The translations under genes were made by a program, and so were the position numbers. This document shows positions 10,546 to 22,270 of a DNA stretch of 64,000 nucleotides, piece after piece. Origin of the DNA: Adenophora triphylla var. japonica (taxonomy: Eukaryota > Streptophyta > Magnoliopsida > Asterales > Campanulaceae); NCBI GenBank assembly GCA_022495995.1, contig JAFEMH010001450.1, positions 62,001-126,000 of the forward strand. The letters are read 5' to 3'. Under the pieces are notes generated by a model that did no database searches, was not told the origin of the DNA, and saw only the letters and a program-made list of their open reading frames with translations. Position 1 is the stretch's first letter. Each line of letters opens with the position of its first letter.

Positions 10546-12398
10546 TCATTTACCCTTAGAATTAGCATGCTTCCCCTTAGGAATTTCTTTAGTTAGTTTT
10601 AAAATTTCCTCATCCTTTTCACAACAGGATGCACACTTCTCCTCTTCACGAGATCCAAATCCCAGACCCTCTTTAATTCCACTGGGTACTTGGGTATCTA
10701 TAATTTGATCCATGGTGGATTTTGACTTGAGCCACCCATCAATAATCTTTTGGAGATCGTTGATTTGAGTGACCAGGTCATCATTCCGGAGTTGAAGTGC
10801 AGCAACCTTAGTTTCAAGGATGCGGTTTTGATCAGCAAGAGGAGTCATACTTTTGATTTGGTCCTTAAGATTTGAAATTTTAGACCTCATCACAGTTTTC
10901 TCCGTCTTGTACTGAGAAATTTCATCATGAGCTAAACTTAAAGCTTTCTTAACATTTGAGAATTTGTGGATCATCATTTCTGCATCCTTGAACATCCTTT
11001 CATGTTCCACGGGAGAAACCTTTTCCACCACCTTTTTCAAAATTTTCTTCTTTGGAATTGCTTTTGAAGGTGGAGCATTTGTAGGAGGAAAAATAGGACG
11101 TAAATACGAACAATTTCCTATCTTAATGCTTGGAGTAAGTTTGATATTATCATCTAATTTAAAATTTGGAAGTTTAGTAGAAACCTCATCTTCCTCCATA
11201 TCTAGTGACTCGATTGACTCAGTATCTGACTCATCGGAAGCATCTGCAACTAAGCAGAGATTAACCTCTTCGGTTTCATCGTCACTTCCATCATCAGAAT
11301 CTGTTTCAATTCAAGTTGCTAATTCCTTGAAATTCTCTTTCTCTTCAGCAACTATACCCTTGCGACGAGAAAATTTTACAGGAGTGGTTTTCTTTTGCAT
11401 GTATTCATATTTGGGCTGTGGACACTCAGATGCAAAGTGGCCAGGTTTCCTACAGTTGTAGCAAACTAGATCACCTCTTTGCTTTCTATCTGCAGCCTTT
11501 GAAAACGTTGCTGGAGGTTTACCTTTTGAAAATGTTTTTGTGAAAGGTTTTGAGGATTTTCTAAATTTTTGAAATCTTTTCACAAACATGGCAAAATCAT
11601 CATCATCCATCTCGATGAGTGATGAGGTTGTTATGGAAGGATCAGCGGTTTGATTGGATGTGGATGGTTTCTCCTCATGTTCCACTACAGACATGGAAAG
11701 CAATTTGGTTTTTCCTTCAATCTCTTCAATGTGACTTAATTTAAGCTCATAGACTCTAAGATTGGCATACAAGTTACTTAACGACCAAGTAACCAAAACT
11801 TTGGAGTCTTCTAGAGAGGTTGCTTTATTTACCCATATAGAACCTAAAGCAGCTAGGAAAGTCATATTGATTTCCTTATCAGTTAAAGTTTTTCCAAGAG
11901 ATTTACAAGCATTAACTACCTCAACATATCGGTCGTATGTTTGACGCAAGGTTCGTTGGATTTTCTGTTGAAGTTGTTGTAGGATCTTTCAACAGCATAT
12001 AATTTGTTTTCCTTGCATTCGTCATCACCTTCGAGATAGCTCTCTATGGCATCCCACATCTGCTTTGCGGTTTTGAGATACATCACCTTTTGAAGGGTTG
12101 AAACGGGAAGGGTTCCAGAAATGATATTCCTTGCCTTGCTGTCCAAGGCAGCTAATCTCTTCTCTTCATCCGACCACTCGTCTTTTGGCTTTTTGACTTC
12201 TGGAGTTTCTGTATTGGTGGTTGCATCAGTATTGGCCTTCATGGGAACAAACGGGCCATTGATCACGCATTTCACCAGCATTTCATCAATAGTTTCCAAA
12301 TGGATAAGCATTCGGCACTTCCAGATGTCAAAGTGGTCTTCGTCCAAAACTGAAATGTGTGAATAGTTAACAGTTGTCATTGTCTTTGAGTTTGCCAT
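10546..12398 (-). pseudogene. Copia-1 gag
   Basis: The start is the ATG at 12398 (MANSKTMTTVNYSHI); it corresponds to the ATG at 50200 in copia-2. The UBN2-like gag region (DEDHFDIWKCRMLIHLE, MWDAIESYLEGDDE) runs to about 11916. It continues after a frameshift in 11949-11311 with YDRYVEVVNACKSLGK and the zinc knuckle CYNCRKPGHFASEC. A stop after FKELAT is followed by an acidic stretch and a predicted coiled coil (ISNLKDQIKSMTPLADQN) ending at 10546. The protein would form the virus-like particle and bind RNA. At least one frameshift and one nonsense codon separate the pieces. Between 10545 and 10037 the frame to protease is degraded. Confidence 0.85.
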
Positions 12399-12457
12399 AT
12401 CGAATCGGCACACAAGCTGTTAAGCTTGAAAAATAGTGGTTTTAAAATGTGTTAAGG

Positions 12458-12469
12458 CTCTGATACCAC
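12458..12469 (-). other. Copia-1 primer binding site
   Basis: The minus strand reads TGGTATCAGAGC, the standard plant copia PBS complementary to initiator tRNA-Met, two bases after the LTR end CCAACA. Confidence 0.92.
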
Positions 12470-12471
12470 TT

Positions 12472-13966
12472 GTTGGTCCCAAAGGTGGCAACAAGGGTGA
12501 AAAACAGCTAGAGGGGGGGTGAATAGCTGTTACAAATTTTTCGCCCTCTTTTGAAAACTAAACCTCTAAGCTTACAAAACCGCTTGCAGTAATATACTGC
12601 AAGTAGAAATGTAAAATGCACAGCGGAATATTTGAAGATACAAAGCGGTTTTGGATGGGCGGTTTGTAAAGCGGTTTTGGTAGGTGCAGTTTACAAACAA
12701 AGTGAGGTTTTAACAATGTTAACTCCAAACACAATTTCACAATAATGGATAACTACAATAAAGATCAAATAGAGATAAAGGTAGATAATCAGTAAGCACA
12801 AGAAAATAAATGCAGAAAAGTAAGAACACAATATTTGGAGTGGTTCAATCGATAAATGATCTACGTCCACTACCAAGATGGTTAGTCTTGGATTTCTAAG
12901 AGAGATTTTATATTGAGTATATGAGAGATTACAAAGTACAATGAGTAATACTCAGATCTAAAATCTTTTCTATGAAGAACAAATCCTAGACTATAACCAG
13001 TGTATCTCAATTGAATAATCTATGTGATTAAACAAGTGAGGTGTGTGTGTATGTTCAAGATCAAGGCTCTATAAATCTATAAGATGGAGAGCACAATGAT
13101 TCTTGATGTGTATAAGGCTTGATTTCTAGGCTGGGATAATATTTCTTGAAGTAGAAGATGAAGATTCAAAGGACTTAGAATTTCTGGGCAGAGCTTCAGC
13201 TTCTATGAACTCACAGCAAATCAATTTCTCAAGCAATCTTCAAATGGTGAAGATTGGGGGTATTTATACTCAAGCATCCAAGATATAGCTGTTGGACACA
13301 GCTGTTGCAAGGACAGTACTTGATGCTTTCCCATTGGTCTACAGTAACCACTTTTGTCCTTAGGAACTGTAGTTGCAGGCAAAGTTGATTAGACCTCAGC
13401 TGCAATTAAGGTGGTTAGGACATCTGTCACCTTTTCAAGATCCTTGCAGATCTTGTCTGAAAAGTAGTCACGTGACAAGATATGGTGGTTGACATTTGAT
13501 ATTGCTGACGTGGACTCCAACGGTCAAATGTGGTTCACTTCAAGTCTTCAATCATTGGGGCGGTTCTGGTGTGCAAGCGGTTCTGAGTGTAAGCAGTTCA
13601 CCAGAGGAGGATTTTTAAGTGGTTGTAACTGCAAAGCATTTTTCATGAAGCGGTTCACAAGCAGTTTGCACTTAGGGGTTCAAGAGCATTTTCAGACTAA
13701 GGATTCCATCAAGCGGTTGCATGAAGCGGTTTGCTAGGCGGTTTTGATAAGGTAGTCTGAAACTCTGAACTGCATCCTCAGATCCAATGAGTCTTGTGCC
13801 AGTCTTCAAGCCTAATTTTAACCTATTCTATAAAATGGACTTAGCTAAAAAATTGAAGTCTAAGCTTCATTACATAGGGTCCTAAAGTCCTTAAAATAGA
13901 CAGGAGGTTATGGTATCAATCAAATCTAATCTAAAAATAGGAGGGTTAAAATATGCATACCCAACA
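12472..13966 (-). repeat. Copia-1 5' LTR (1495 bp)
   Basis: On the minus strand it begins TGTTGGGTATGC (13966) and ends GGGACCAACA (12472), with 6-bp perfect terminal inverted repeats. TATAAATA is on the minus strand at 13268-13261. The hexamer GCGGTT recurs both upstream (about 13561-13744) and downstream (12645, 12660, 12671) of the TATA. Homologous to the copia-2 LTR at 48206. Confidence 0.92.
13561..13744 (-). promoter_or_regulatory. Copia-1 upstream GCGGTT motif cluster
   Basis: AAGCGGTT-like motifs start near 13578, 13650, 13713, 13726 and 13739, with GCAGTT or GTGGTT variants at 13593, 13618 and 13661. They lie about 290-480 bp upstream of the minus-strand TATA box. These are family-specific repeats in the LTR promoter; binding is inferred. 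Confidence 0.5.
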
Positions 13967-14833
13967 TGAGTACTTCGGACGGATCGAAAGTAGCGTATGA
14001 CGCGTAAATCGAGACAAAACGGAGTTTAGAGAGTGAGAGTGTTACCAATAGCTAGGTATTGACTCTTTGGCTCAGGAGGACGTATACGGGGTACGATTTG
14101 GTGGTTGGAAGGTGTATCGGAAGTGTTTGGCTCGTGTTTGGTCGGAAAACGTGGTTTTCATGCAAATCGAGGCATTTTCGGGGCTCGAGAAGGGGTTTGG
14201 TTGGCAGGAACCATGGGGTATGGCTGAGAGTAATAAAATTTTTGACCTCATTTACTGAAGGGGAGGGGCTATATTTATAGGGGGTGAATTTGAAGAACAG
14301 GCCGGCCGGCCCTTTCCCCATTTTGAGGGACTTTTGAGATATTTTGGAAATTGCTGGGACTGGCTGAGGATTGCTGAGGCTGGCGATTTATCCTGAAGAA
14401 CAGGCCGGCCGGCCAGTTACTCAATTTTAGGGGTATTTTGGACTTTTCACCCTTGAATTTCATTGATGGAGATGTGGGAGGTTGTGCATGTGTGCCACGT
14501 GTCTAGCTTAGTCGCTAAGATTGTGATTTTGCTTCGTTAATCCCAGTTTTGACTATTTTCTAAATAACTGTCCGAGAAAATGTCCGGAACAGTCCCGGAA
14601 AGTCCCGAAAATTGCGTATTTCGAGAAAAGTGGTACTTTTACGTGTGATAACGTGTGTTGAGTACACTTTGGAATCTGGATGCACGAGGCAGTCCTGGGA
14701 AGTCTCGTTGACTTGGAAAGGGAGAGTTAACGGATTCCGGTTAACTTGGAAAGGGCCAGTTAACGGATTCCGGTTAACTTGGAAAGGGCCAGCTAACGAA
14801 TTGTAACGATCCGGATTTAGGTACTCACACACA
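13967..14833 (-). repeat. LTR-F: partial Tat-type LTR
   Basis: On the minus strand it starts TGTGTGTGAGTACC and then AAATCCGGATCG, resembling the Tat-A LTR start (TGTAAGTA.., CCAATCCGGATCG). A minus-strand TATAAATA sits at 14280-14273. Two copies of GGCCGGCCGGCC (14300 and 14403), each preceded by GAAGAACA, lie just upstream. The left end is cut by copia-1, and the rest should be left of the window. The right edge is placed where Tat-A RNase H coding sequence starts. Minor 27-bp direct repeats (GTTAACTTGGAAAGGGCCAG type) lie at 14720-14800. Confidence 0.7.
14273..14414 (-). promoter_or_regulatory. LTR-F promoter: TATA box and paired GGCCGGCCGGCC dyads
   Basis: A perfect 12-bp palindrome GGCCGGCCGGCC occurs at 14300-14311 and 14403-14414, 103 bp apart, the nearer one about 20 bp upstream of the minus-strand TATA box. 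Layout and spacing match the Tat-A LTR (108 bp) although the motif sequence differs. Confidence 0.65.
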
Positions 14834-16504
14834 CCCTAATCTCCATAAAGCTAAACTTTGAGGTAACCAACAATGCCATCGAATACGAAGCCTGCGCCGC
14901 CGGACTAGAGACCGCACTCGAAAGGAATGTCCAAGAGTTAGAGGTCTATGGGGACTCAGCCCTGATCATCAATCAAGTTTACAACAAATGGAAAATGATA
15001 GACCCGGGCTTGCAAAAATACCATGCCTGCATGGAAGACCCCATCGCACAATTCAAAGAGGTCACCTTCCACTAACTTGCTAAGAGACCGGAACCGGTTT
15101 GCAGACGCCCTAGCCACCTTGGCTTCTCTCGTGGAAATCCCCGAAGGGAAGGCGCTAAAGCCATTCAAAGTAGGAAGAAAGGAAATTCCTGCCTACTGCT
15201 GCAAAATCGAACTAGAGCCTGAGCCAATGAGCCATGGTACAACCAAATCTACCAATACCTCAAGAACGCGGAGACCTCTTTCATGAACGAAGAAGGCAAA
15301 TGCAAAGAAGGAATCAAAGCCAAGAGCATCGTGGCCCTAAAACGCCTTGCCTCCCACTTTGTCATCCTTGGGGACATGCTATACAAAAAATGCTACCAAG
15401 GAGCGCTCCTCCTCTGCATCAGCAAGGAAAAAGTAAATGGGCTCACGAATGAAGTCCACAATGGGGCTTGCGGTTTCCACATGAACGCCAGAGCCCTGAT
15501 GCAGATCATCCTTCGACTGGGCTACTACTAGATCTCCATGGAGGCAGATTGCATCCACTTTGTCCGAAGCTGCGACAAGTGCCAATGGTTCTTCAACCAC
15601 AACCATCTTCCCCCTCACGATCTCTATTGCATGACCACTCCCTGGCCCTTTGCCACTTGGGGAATCGACGTCATCGGGAAGATCGCTCCGCCCGGAAGCA
15701 ACGGCCACGAGTTCATCTTGGTAGCCATCGACTACTTCACAAAATGGGTCAAAGCTAAGTCCTACAAAGTGCTGACTTCCAAGAAGGTCGCGCATTTCCT
15801 CAAGGAAAACATCATATGCTGATACGGCATCCCAAACGAGGTCATATCTGACAACGGATCTCACTTCGAAGGAGAATGCGACAGACTGTTGGCCGAATTC
15901 AAGATCACACGCCATAAGTCCTCTCCTTACAGGCCGCAAACTAACGACGCAATAGAAGCAGAAAACAAAACCCTCGAAAGGATCATCAAAAATGACCATA
16001 CGAGGACGAGATTGGCCCGAGAAGTTGTACCTGGCACTTTAGGGCTACCGGACATCAGTCAGGACAACCACGGGAGAAACTCCATTCGCCCTGACCTATG
16101 GGATGGAGGCAGTGTTGCCCGTTGAATTGGAAATCCCCTCACTCTGAGTGTTATTGGAAAATGAGATAAACGAAGTCGAATGGCTCCGAAGTCGACACGA
16201 CGAATTTACCCTGCTAGACGAGCGCCGACTAAAGGCCATGGAGCACATCCGAGCCTACCAAAGCAGAATGGCTAGGGCTTTCAACAAGAAAGTCAAATCC
16301 CGAGACATCAGGGAAGGCGATCTGGTACTCAAAGAAAAGCCTCCCACCCGAACCAACCCGCTTGGAAAATGGGAACCAACATGGATCGGCCCGTTCGTGG
16401 TCCAAAAGATCTTCTCCGGAGGTGCTATGAAGCTGACAGACCTAGACGGCAATCCCTTCATGAATCCAGTCAACGGAAGCAAGATTCGCCGATACATTGC
16501 CTGA
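14834..16504 (+). pseudogene. Tat-A RNase H and integrase
   Basis: It begins inside RNase H (IEYEACAAGLETAL, VYGDSALIINQV). The integrase zinc-binding part follows (HNGACGFHMNARALM, CDKCQWFFNHNH). The catalytic core has WGIDVIGKI (D1), VISDNGSHF (D2) and NDAIEAENKTLERI (E). The C-terminal region 16148-16504 contains LLDERRLKAMEHI, FNKKVKSRDIREGDLVL and GPFVVQKIF, and has no chromodomain, as expected for Tat elements. Frame breaks include stops after LRLGYY (15531), after KENIIC (15822) and after KNDHTR, plus a frameshift before 16148. The enzyme would insert cDNA into the genome; all three catalytic residues remain but the frame is dead. Confidence 0.9.
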
Positions 16505-16903
16505 AGAAAATCGACCTTCCTGTCTCCCCGTCACTTCTAAAAAGTGTCGAACTACGGAGACCTGAGCCCCTCAGTCCGGGGGGAACATAGGCAGCCTTCA
16601 TTGGTTCGGTCTAAAAACACACAAAAATAAAAACAAAATGGATGCCAATCAAGGCTCAGATCAATCCAAACACAAAAATTCCAAAAACTGGACGTCGCCA
16701 AGGCTCAGACAAAAAAGCAAGCAAGAGATCCTGCGTCTCAACAAAGCTTTAAAAGTAAATCACAAATCACCATAATTAAAACACTTCTTGATGAGTACAA
16801 GCACAGTCTACTCTCAAGCTCACTAAAAGACAGCTTAAAATATTTAACAAATAATGTGTCTGCAATGCAATGAATGGAAACTTAGGATGTCATTCCGCGC
16901 CAC
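16505..16903. other. Spacer between integrase and antisense gene
   Basis: About 400 bp without coding capacity, probably the shared 3' ends of the sense pol transcript and the antisense DUF7745-like gene. No clear polyadenylation signal stands out. Confidence 0.4.
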
Positions 16904-18402
16904 TCACGCTTGTCCCCTCGCCATTCTTCCCTTTCTTCCCTCGTCCCCGGCGAGTCTTCTTTCGCTCCATGTGAGCCAACTCTCTCTCTCTCTCCTTCCT
17001 AGATCAGGAGTCCTCCCCGTCGGGTCAAACAATCCAGTAGCTCGCAAAGTTTCATTCGCCCGTGCCTCGGCTCGGATCCCTTCCCTGTGAGTCTGCAAAA
17101 GGGGACCCCTCTCCGTCAGTCGGTCAACTCTGGTCTCGTAGTCAAACAAAGCGTCTCCCATAACATTCCGAGGGTTAGACCAGGCTTCTGTACTTCTAAG
17201 GCTATAACTGAGATGGCAATCTTGCCCCAGGATCGCTTCGCGCCTACTCCCCAAAACCACTTGGGTCTCCCCGATATGCTGCTCGTACCAATCCAGGTAC
17301 TCGGTGGTCAACACAACACTCTCCCGATGTCGAAGGAGTACCACAGGAGGGAAAGCGGAATACTTCCATACCCTCAGAAAATAAAGAAAGGCATCTGAAT
17401 CTGTCATAGAGAAAGAAGCTACCTCCATGGTGGTGATGTCTTTCCAGCCCAGCAAATGCTCCTGCCTCATCCCAAACTGTCGAGCAACGAGCGACGGGAT
17501 ATAGAAAGAGGACCAAGACAGCCCCGAAACTCTGACAACATAGGAACCTTCCTGAAAAGCCATCCTAGTCTCAATCCCCCAGTGAGGAACCCACCAACGG
17601 ATCTGATGCGTACCAAGCTGTGCCATCCATCTCTCCCAGGCGGACTGATCCATATCCAATACAAGAGGCCACTGAGCAAACGTCCACGGACTAAAAGATG
17701 TCGGAGACTCAGGCATATCTTGTAGCCTCTCTCGCAACTACAAGGTGAGCAAAACGGGGCTTCCCCCTCCCATGAGCCTATCCCCTGTCGCCAAGTGATC
17801 AATGCCGTGAAGGGTTTCCCCCATAGCCAAAGGAGCAATATCCTCACCGGCTCGGCAATGCCCCACCACATCCAACAAGGCACCGTCGCATACCCCAAGG
17901 GAGATGACCATGAAAAGCGTTGCTATCATGCATAAAGCAAACACATTCCACGAGACATCACTCTCGTCATTACCCATAAATCTCTCGGGTAGTGCAAAAA
18001 TATAAATATGACCAGAATCAAAAGTCATATATTGCGCTTCTTCCAACAAAGTTCGAAGAAAATATGCGAGCCTCACGCTCACGATCGCACCCCCGATCAA
18101 AGGAAGTGAGATGACCTCCACCTCCGGAGTAGAAAATCCTCAAAGGTGGGCATAATCTCATTTTAGGAGAAGTTATACACATGCCTCCTAACATCCCAGA
18201 ACCTATCAGCAGCCTACAACAACTCCCAAACAAGAACTAACTCCTTAAGGGACCAAACCGAGCGGAGTTGAAATCTCACCTCAAAACCCCATTTACTGTG
18301 CCTCATGTGGTGCCGCATCCACATCTTGAGCCGCTCAAGAAAGTGTACTTGCCTATCCTTCGAAAGCCTCGGCAAAATTCTCTGAACAAACGACAAATCC
18401 AT
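16904..18402 (-). pseudogene. Tat-A antisense gene 1: DUF7745-like protein
   Basis: The start is the ATG at 18402 (MDLSFVQRILPRLSKDRQ). The frame continues through a stop after VLVWELL to AADRFWDVRRHVYNFS and NEIMPTFEDF, then shifts to 18121-17738 (GEDIAPLAMGETLHGIDHL). A 277-codon frame 17737-16904 follows with WVPHWGIETRMAF, VVRVSGLSWSSFYIPS and a basic, probably coiled C-terminus. Tat-B carries a homologue with the same order of blocks (RFWDPFHHLFNFSLNEMVPT type, IIPLILSETLHGLDEL). Proteins of this kind are annotated as DUF7745 in plants; function is unknown. It runs opposite to pol and lies just downstream of integrase. A family-specific dyad pair sits 119-172 bp upstream of the ATG. Confidence 0.7.
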
Positions 18403-18520
18403 GACAAAAATGGAGGTTTTTTGAGAAAATGAGGAAGAAGGCTCGAAATGACTGCAAAATGGGGAGATAAGGGAAATCCAGATTTTTAGTAAATCTTATC
18501 CCCTCTCCAAAAGAAAGAAG

Positions 18521-18574
18521 TGTCCGCAATGACCACTTTGCATGCATGAAATGTCCGCGCGAACCACTTTGCAA
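18521..18574 (-). promoter_or_regulatory. Tat-A dyad pair upstream of the DUF7745-like gene
   Basis: Two copies of a 22-bp unit, TGTCCGCAATGAC then CACTTTGCA at 18521 and TGTCCGCGCGAAC then CACTTTGCA at 18552, are 31 bp apart. They match the units in the Tat-A LTR and upstream of its PMD gene. They lie 119-172 bp upstream of the gene's ATG at 18402. No canonical TATA is seen between. Confidence 0.65.
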
Positions 18575-18841
18575 CCTGGCTAAATTTTTCAGCAACTGTA
18601 AAACAGTTGCTGCCCGCAGCAGGACCTTGCACCCGACTGCTCAAAAGCCTTGCCAAAGCCATTTCCAGCTCATGCGACATGCACAAAAATAAAATAAGCT
18701 AGAAACAATTCCTAGGCCAGTCCCCGGAATCACAGATAAATCATTACATCACAAATAAAATGCTTTGCTATGCCAAATACGAGTATTTTATTACATACAA
18801 ATGTCTGTTACAATACAAAAAAAAAGGAAACAAAAGGAGTC

Positions 18842-20907
18842 CTACTCCGAATCCTCATCATCATCGCCCTCTCTTGACGAAAACTCCTGCATCTTGGCAA
18901 ACCCGGGGGTCACCTCCTCATCATCGGAAATCTCGATCCCCTCCTCGATCGAATACTCGAGGTAGTCCGAAGGGTCAAGCCCGGCAAAAGGATCAAAGAA
19001 GGGAAGCGAGGACGAACCCTCACCCTGCGCACCTGACGGAGGGAAGAACTGGTGAAAGGTCTGCGGCCTCCGAAGCTCCGAAGAAGTCCCCGCGTCAAAG
19101 CTATTCCGCTCCCGAACCGGCACCTCAGGCTGTGGGTCCGCCTCGGCCCTGGAAGAAGGAGTATCCACAGACCTCCTCGAAGGCAATGGCTCGAAAGCCG
19201 CCGCACTCCGCGAAGACCCGCAGGACATCTTCCTCAGAAGCTTCTTTGTAAAAGTTCTCAACCCCATATACCGGTGGGTGAGCACGTCGACGGTTCGCCC
19301 CGAGACCTTCACAACAAACAACAAAAGAAAAGCTCAGCAAAAGAGATACAACAAATACTGAGCAAAAGAAAAATATATACAGAAAAGATGCCAAGATGGA
19401 AAAGAGTAAACGAACTCACCGCAGCATCTGGGTCAACCCGATAGGCGGCAGGAGCCCGCTCTGGAATGGGCACCGATACCCTCCTCCTCGAATCCCCACG
19501 AACGCAAGTAAAGTCTGGCCCAGGTACTGAGACATCCGGAGGACGCGACGAGCCAGTCCTCCCCTCCTTCGCCAACACCTGCGGCGTCCTCAGCTTCCGC
19601 CTGACAAAGGCCGAATACTCCTCGCCCTCCAGGACGAACTCCTCGGCGCTCACGCCTGCCCGGTACCACTCGAACTCCAGCAAGTCCATATCAGCCGGAC
19701 TCATCATGCGAAGTGGCGGATCCCTCTGAGCCATAGGGGGAATATCGGCACCATGCTGCCAGAAGACTCTCTCTCTCCCATATACATCGAGTCGCAAGTA
19801 AGGCCCCACAGAAGCTTCCTCTGTCGCGTCACCCATGGGGCACCATCCAACTCATCCTCGCCATACCGAGTCCAAAGGTACAGCTGACACCCCTCCGTGA
19901 TGTCCCTCTCTAAGAATCGTTGTACATCCGCATATGTGACAGTGATCCTTTCCCGGCTCGTCCTCCTCTTCCTCAAAGAGCGAGCCCAGCACAACATGGC
20001 GGAATACCCGAACAAGGCCTCATCCTGCCAATCCCACAGCTGGCATCGGAAGATCTCATAGCACCACGCTTGCCACAAAAAGCAGATAACGCTTAGAGAA
20101 AAGTAAAAGGAAAAGAAAATAGAGAAATGATGAAATGCTAAACTACAAAAGAAAGTAAACTCATACCTCCAGTGCGAAGTCAAAGCACCCCAGGGAGTTG
20201 ACCGCGCCCCAGCTAAATCTGTCCAAGGCAAAGTAGAGCTCGGCCAAGCCCGCCTCTCCCAAGCAATATCACAAACCCGCTCCAAATCCACCAGACTCTC
20301 GAGCAGAGGGAAAAGAGCGGTAGAGGCATGATTCGAGAACAAAGTCTCGAAAAGGGTAAACCACAGAAATGAGTGCGCCAGCTGCTCCGCCGACACTACC
20401 CCAGTACCCCGGCTATACTCCCCAATGTTGGCAGTAATCTTCGCCTCCACATCATGGTACACCATACCCAAGCCCTTACGGGGCCAAGGTGTAAAGCCAA
20501 GCAGCTCGGTCAACAGCTCATCGGACATCTGGTCCCTCCATTTCACTGACTCCCCCTTGAAGGACAGCCCGGTGATGGCAGCAAAATCCGTGGAAGTCAC
20601 CGTCATCTCCCCCCCAGCTAAAGTGGAAGGTGTGCGTAGTATCCCACCAATACTCAGACAAGGCCAGAAAGACACCCTTGTTCTTCTGCGTCTCCGCCAA
20701 CCCGGCCAAGTTCTCCACGAACACATTCAATCCGGAAGCAATAACCAGCCTCCGAGGGCTAGGTCTCCCATCCCGGGAGATGTCAGGCATGTTCCTCCAT
20801 ACCTCAACCACGGCCTCCAGAGACCCCCACGACTTCATCCTTTCCGCCTTCCTAGATGAAGGCACCTCATCACGCAGGTAAACACAGCAAAAGTACGTCA
20901 ATAACAA
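18842..20907 (-). pseudogene. Tat-A antisense gene 2: plant mobile domain (PMD) protein
   Basis: Pieces in order on the minus strand. 20907-20600 has LALSEYWWDTTHTFHFSWG. A frameshift leads to EMTVTSTDFAAITGLSF, the PMD signature, then FLWFTLFETLFSNHAS and CDIAWERRAWPSS. A probable GT..AG intron follows (about 20165 to 20065; the exon resumes AWCYEIFRCQLW). Then comes YLWTRYGED and, after another shift near 19790, RERVFWQHGADIPPM and the EFEWYRAGVSAEEFV block. A last exon at 19324-18842 ends in an acidic tail (IEISDDEEVTPGF, DDDEDSE). PMD proteins are plant proteins related to MAIL1/MAIN and are often carried by transposons. Tat-B has a homologue. Several frameshifts make this copy a pseudogene. 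Confidence 0.8.
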
Positions 20908-20939
20908 TACTTAATGAATATACAAAAACAAAGATGATA

Positions 20940-21219
20940 ACACATTTCATTCACACAAAAAAAAACATAGACCGTACCAACACGGCAATTTCCCACACAA
21001 GGGTTCGTCCCTCCACAAATACATTTTCAAAAAGAAACCAAAAGGGTCCGTCCCTACACAAATTTTCCAACACAATGGATCCGTCCCTACACAAACTTTT
21101 CAAAACAAAGGGATCCATCCCTACACAAACTTTTCAAAACAAAGGGATCCGTCCCTACACACATTTTTCCAACAAAAGGGATCCGTCCCTACACACAATT
21201 TTTCAAACAAAGGGATCCG
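20940..21219 (+). repeat. Tat-A 3' region array 1, left part
   Basis: Tandem units of about 33-35 bp built on GGGATCCGTCCCTACACA followed by a TTTTCAAAACAAA-like spacer, from about 21000 to 21219. The array continues after the MITE at 21578. Confidence 0.8.
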
Positions 21220-21423
21220 CAGGCCCGGCTTTTACATGGTGCAAGAGGGTCCTTTGCACAGGGCTCCAAATTTTGGAGGGCCCCCATTTTATCTAGGCCC
21301 ATTAGGTATATAGCTTCTCATAAAAAAAAAAAAGTAAAGTTGTGTCGAAAAGTAATGATCAATGTAATAAATTATTTTTGAATTTTATTGCTTAATTTTG
21401 TAAAACTTTAATCTGTATATAAA

Positions 21424-21498
<75 letters not shown>

Positions 21499-21577
21499 TT
21501 TTTGTATTAATTTTTAAACATTAGGGACCCAATATTCACATTTCGCACATGGCCCCTATAATTATTGAGACGGCCTG
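21220..21577. mobile_element. hAT-like non-autonomous element (358 bp)
   Basis: The ends are CAGGCCCGGCTTTT (left) and, on the other strand, CAGGCCGTCTCAAT (right). They are flanked by an exact 8-bp duplication GGGATCCG (21212-21219 and 21578-21585), diagnostic of hAT transposition. It has no coding capacity. The interior holds a (TA)n tract at about 21428-21493 and the GGGCCCCC/AGGCCC style common in plant hAT MITEs. It splits tandem array 1. Confidence 0.88.
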
Positions 21578-21720
21578 GGGATCCGTCCCTACAAGCATTT
21601 TTCCAACACAAAGGGATCCGTCCCTACACGACACATTTTCAATAAGGGATCCGTCCCCACGCGACACATTTTCAACAAGGGATCCGTCCCCACATGACGC
21701 ATTTGCAATGAAGGTTTGTC
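21578..21720 (+). repeat. Tat-A 3' region array 1, right part
   Basis: The GGGATCCGTCCC units continue after the MITE with more divergent spacers (ACGACACATTTTCAA). Degenerate GTCCGT units run on to about 21830. Confidence 0.75.
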
Positions 21721-22079
21721 CTTACACAACACATTTTCAAACAAAAGTCCGTCACAAAAACACGGCACATTTCACACAATTTCCCCACACAAAGTCCGTT
21801 CCTACACGGCAATTTTTTCCACAAAAAATCATGTACATACAAAAACAGCATCAAGGTACAAGTCACCAAAGCATGCATTTCAAGGAGAGGCACTTTATTT
21901 TCACAAATAAGAGCTAAACTCCACATTTTTTGACAAAACTCACATACCCACAATCCCTACACATCCAATTTCAACAAATCAACATCAATTTCACAAATTG
22001 ATCATGGCAACAATAAAAGTCCCAAATTGCGAAAACTAAAACCCTAGTTCTAGCATACACCATTTCAAAGCAAGAATTA

Positions 22080-22270
22080 AAACAAAAATTTTATTTTTTT
22101 AACTCCATTACCGTCCTCCCCCGCAAAGTGTGCACCCTCGCATCCGGATACAATTCATCCGGATTGATTATTGAAGGTGCGAAGGAAGAAAAATTCCTTT
22201 GGAGATCCAACCTCTTCTCTATGGCCTCTCGGCCCCTTTGACGATGACCTCGCCTCAATCTTTCCGCTAT
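22080..22270 (-). other. Possible first exon of the Tat-A PMD gene
   Basis: An open minus-strand segment begins with ATA at 22270 (followed by GCGGAAAG; perhaps a decayed ATG) and reads AERLRRGHRQRGREAIEKR, then SIINPDELYPDARVHTL, stopping near 22080. Its position, 164 bp downstream of a dyad pair, matches the first exon of the Tat-B PMD gene at 42862. No sequence similarity to that exon was recognised, so this is positional inference. Confidence 0.35.

Larger units (their letters stand above)
6941..13966 (-). mobile_element. Copia-1: SIRE/Maximus-like Ty1/copia element, 3' part separated by Tat-1
   Basis: Minus-strand order is 5' LTR (13966-12472), PBS (tRNA-iMet type), gag, protease, integrase, RT, RNase H. 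RNase H stops at 6941 where the Tat-1 LTR begins, so the C-terminus and 3' LTR lie beyond the left window edge. The LTR termini are TGTTGG...CCAACA. It is closely similar to copia-2 at 48206-56288, so both belong to one family. The SIRE-like placement rests on the long gag with a CCHC knuckle plus coiled coil, the iMet PBS and, in copia-2, an extra ORF after pol. LTR-F flanks it on the right (TGAGT at 13967-13971 is the candidate target duplication). Confidence 0.85.

Noticed and set aside
12691..12876. Hydrophobic minus-strand ORF suggesting a membrane protein
   Set aside because: It lies in the copia-1 LTR with no homologous frame in the copia-2 LTR.
21428..21493. (TA)n tract as an independent feature such as an origin or terminator
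   Set aside because: It lies inside the hAT-like MITE and is an ordinary dinucleotide repeat.
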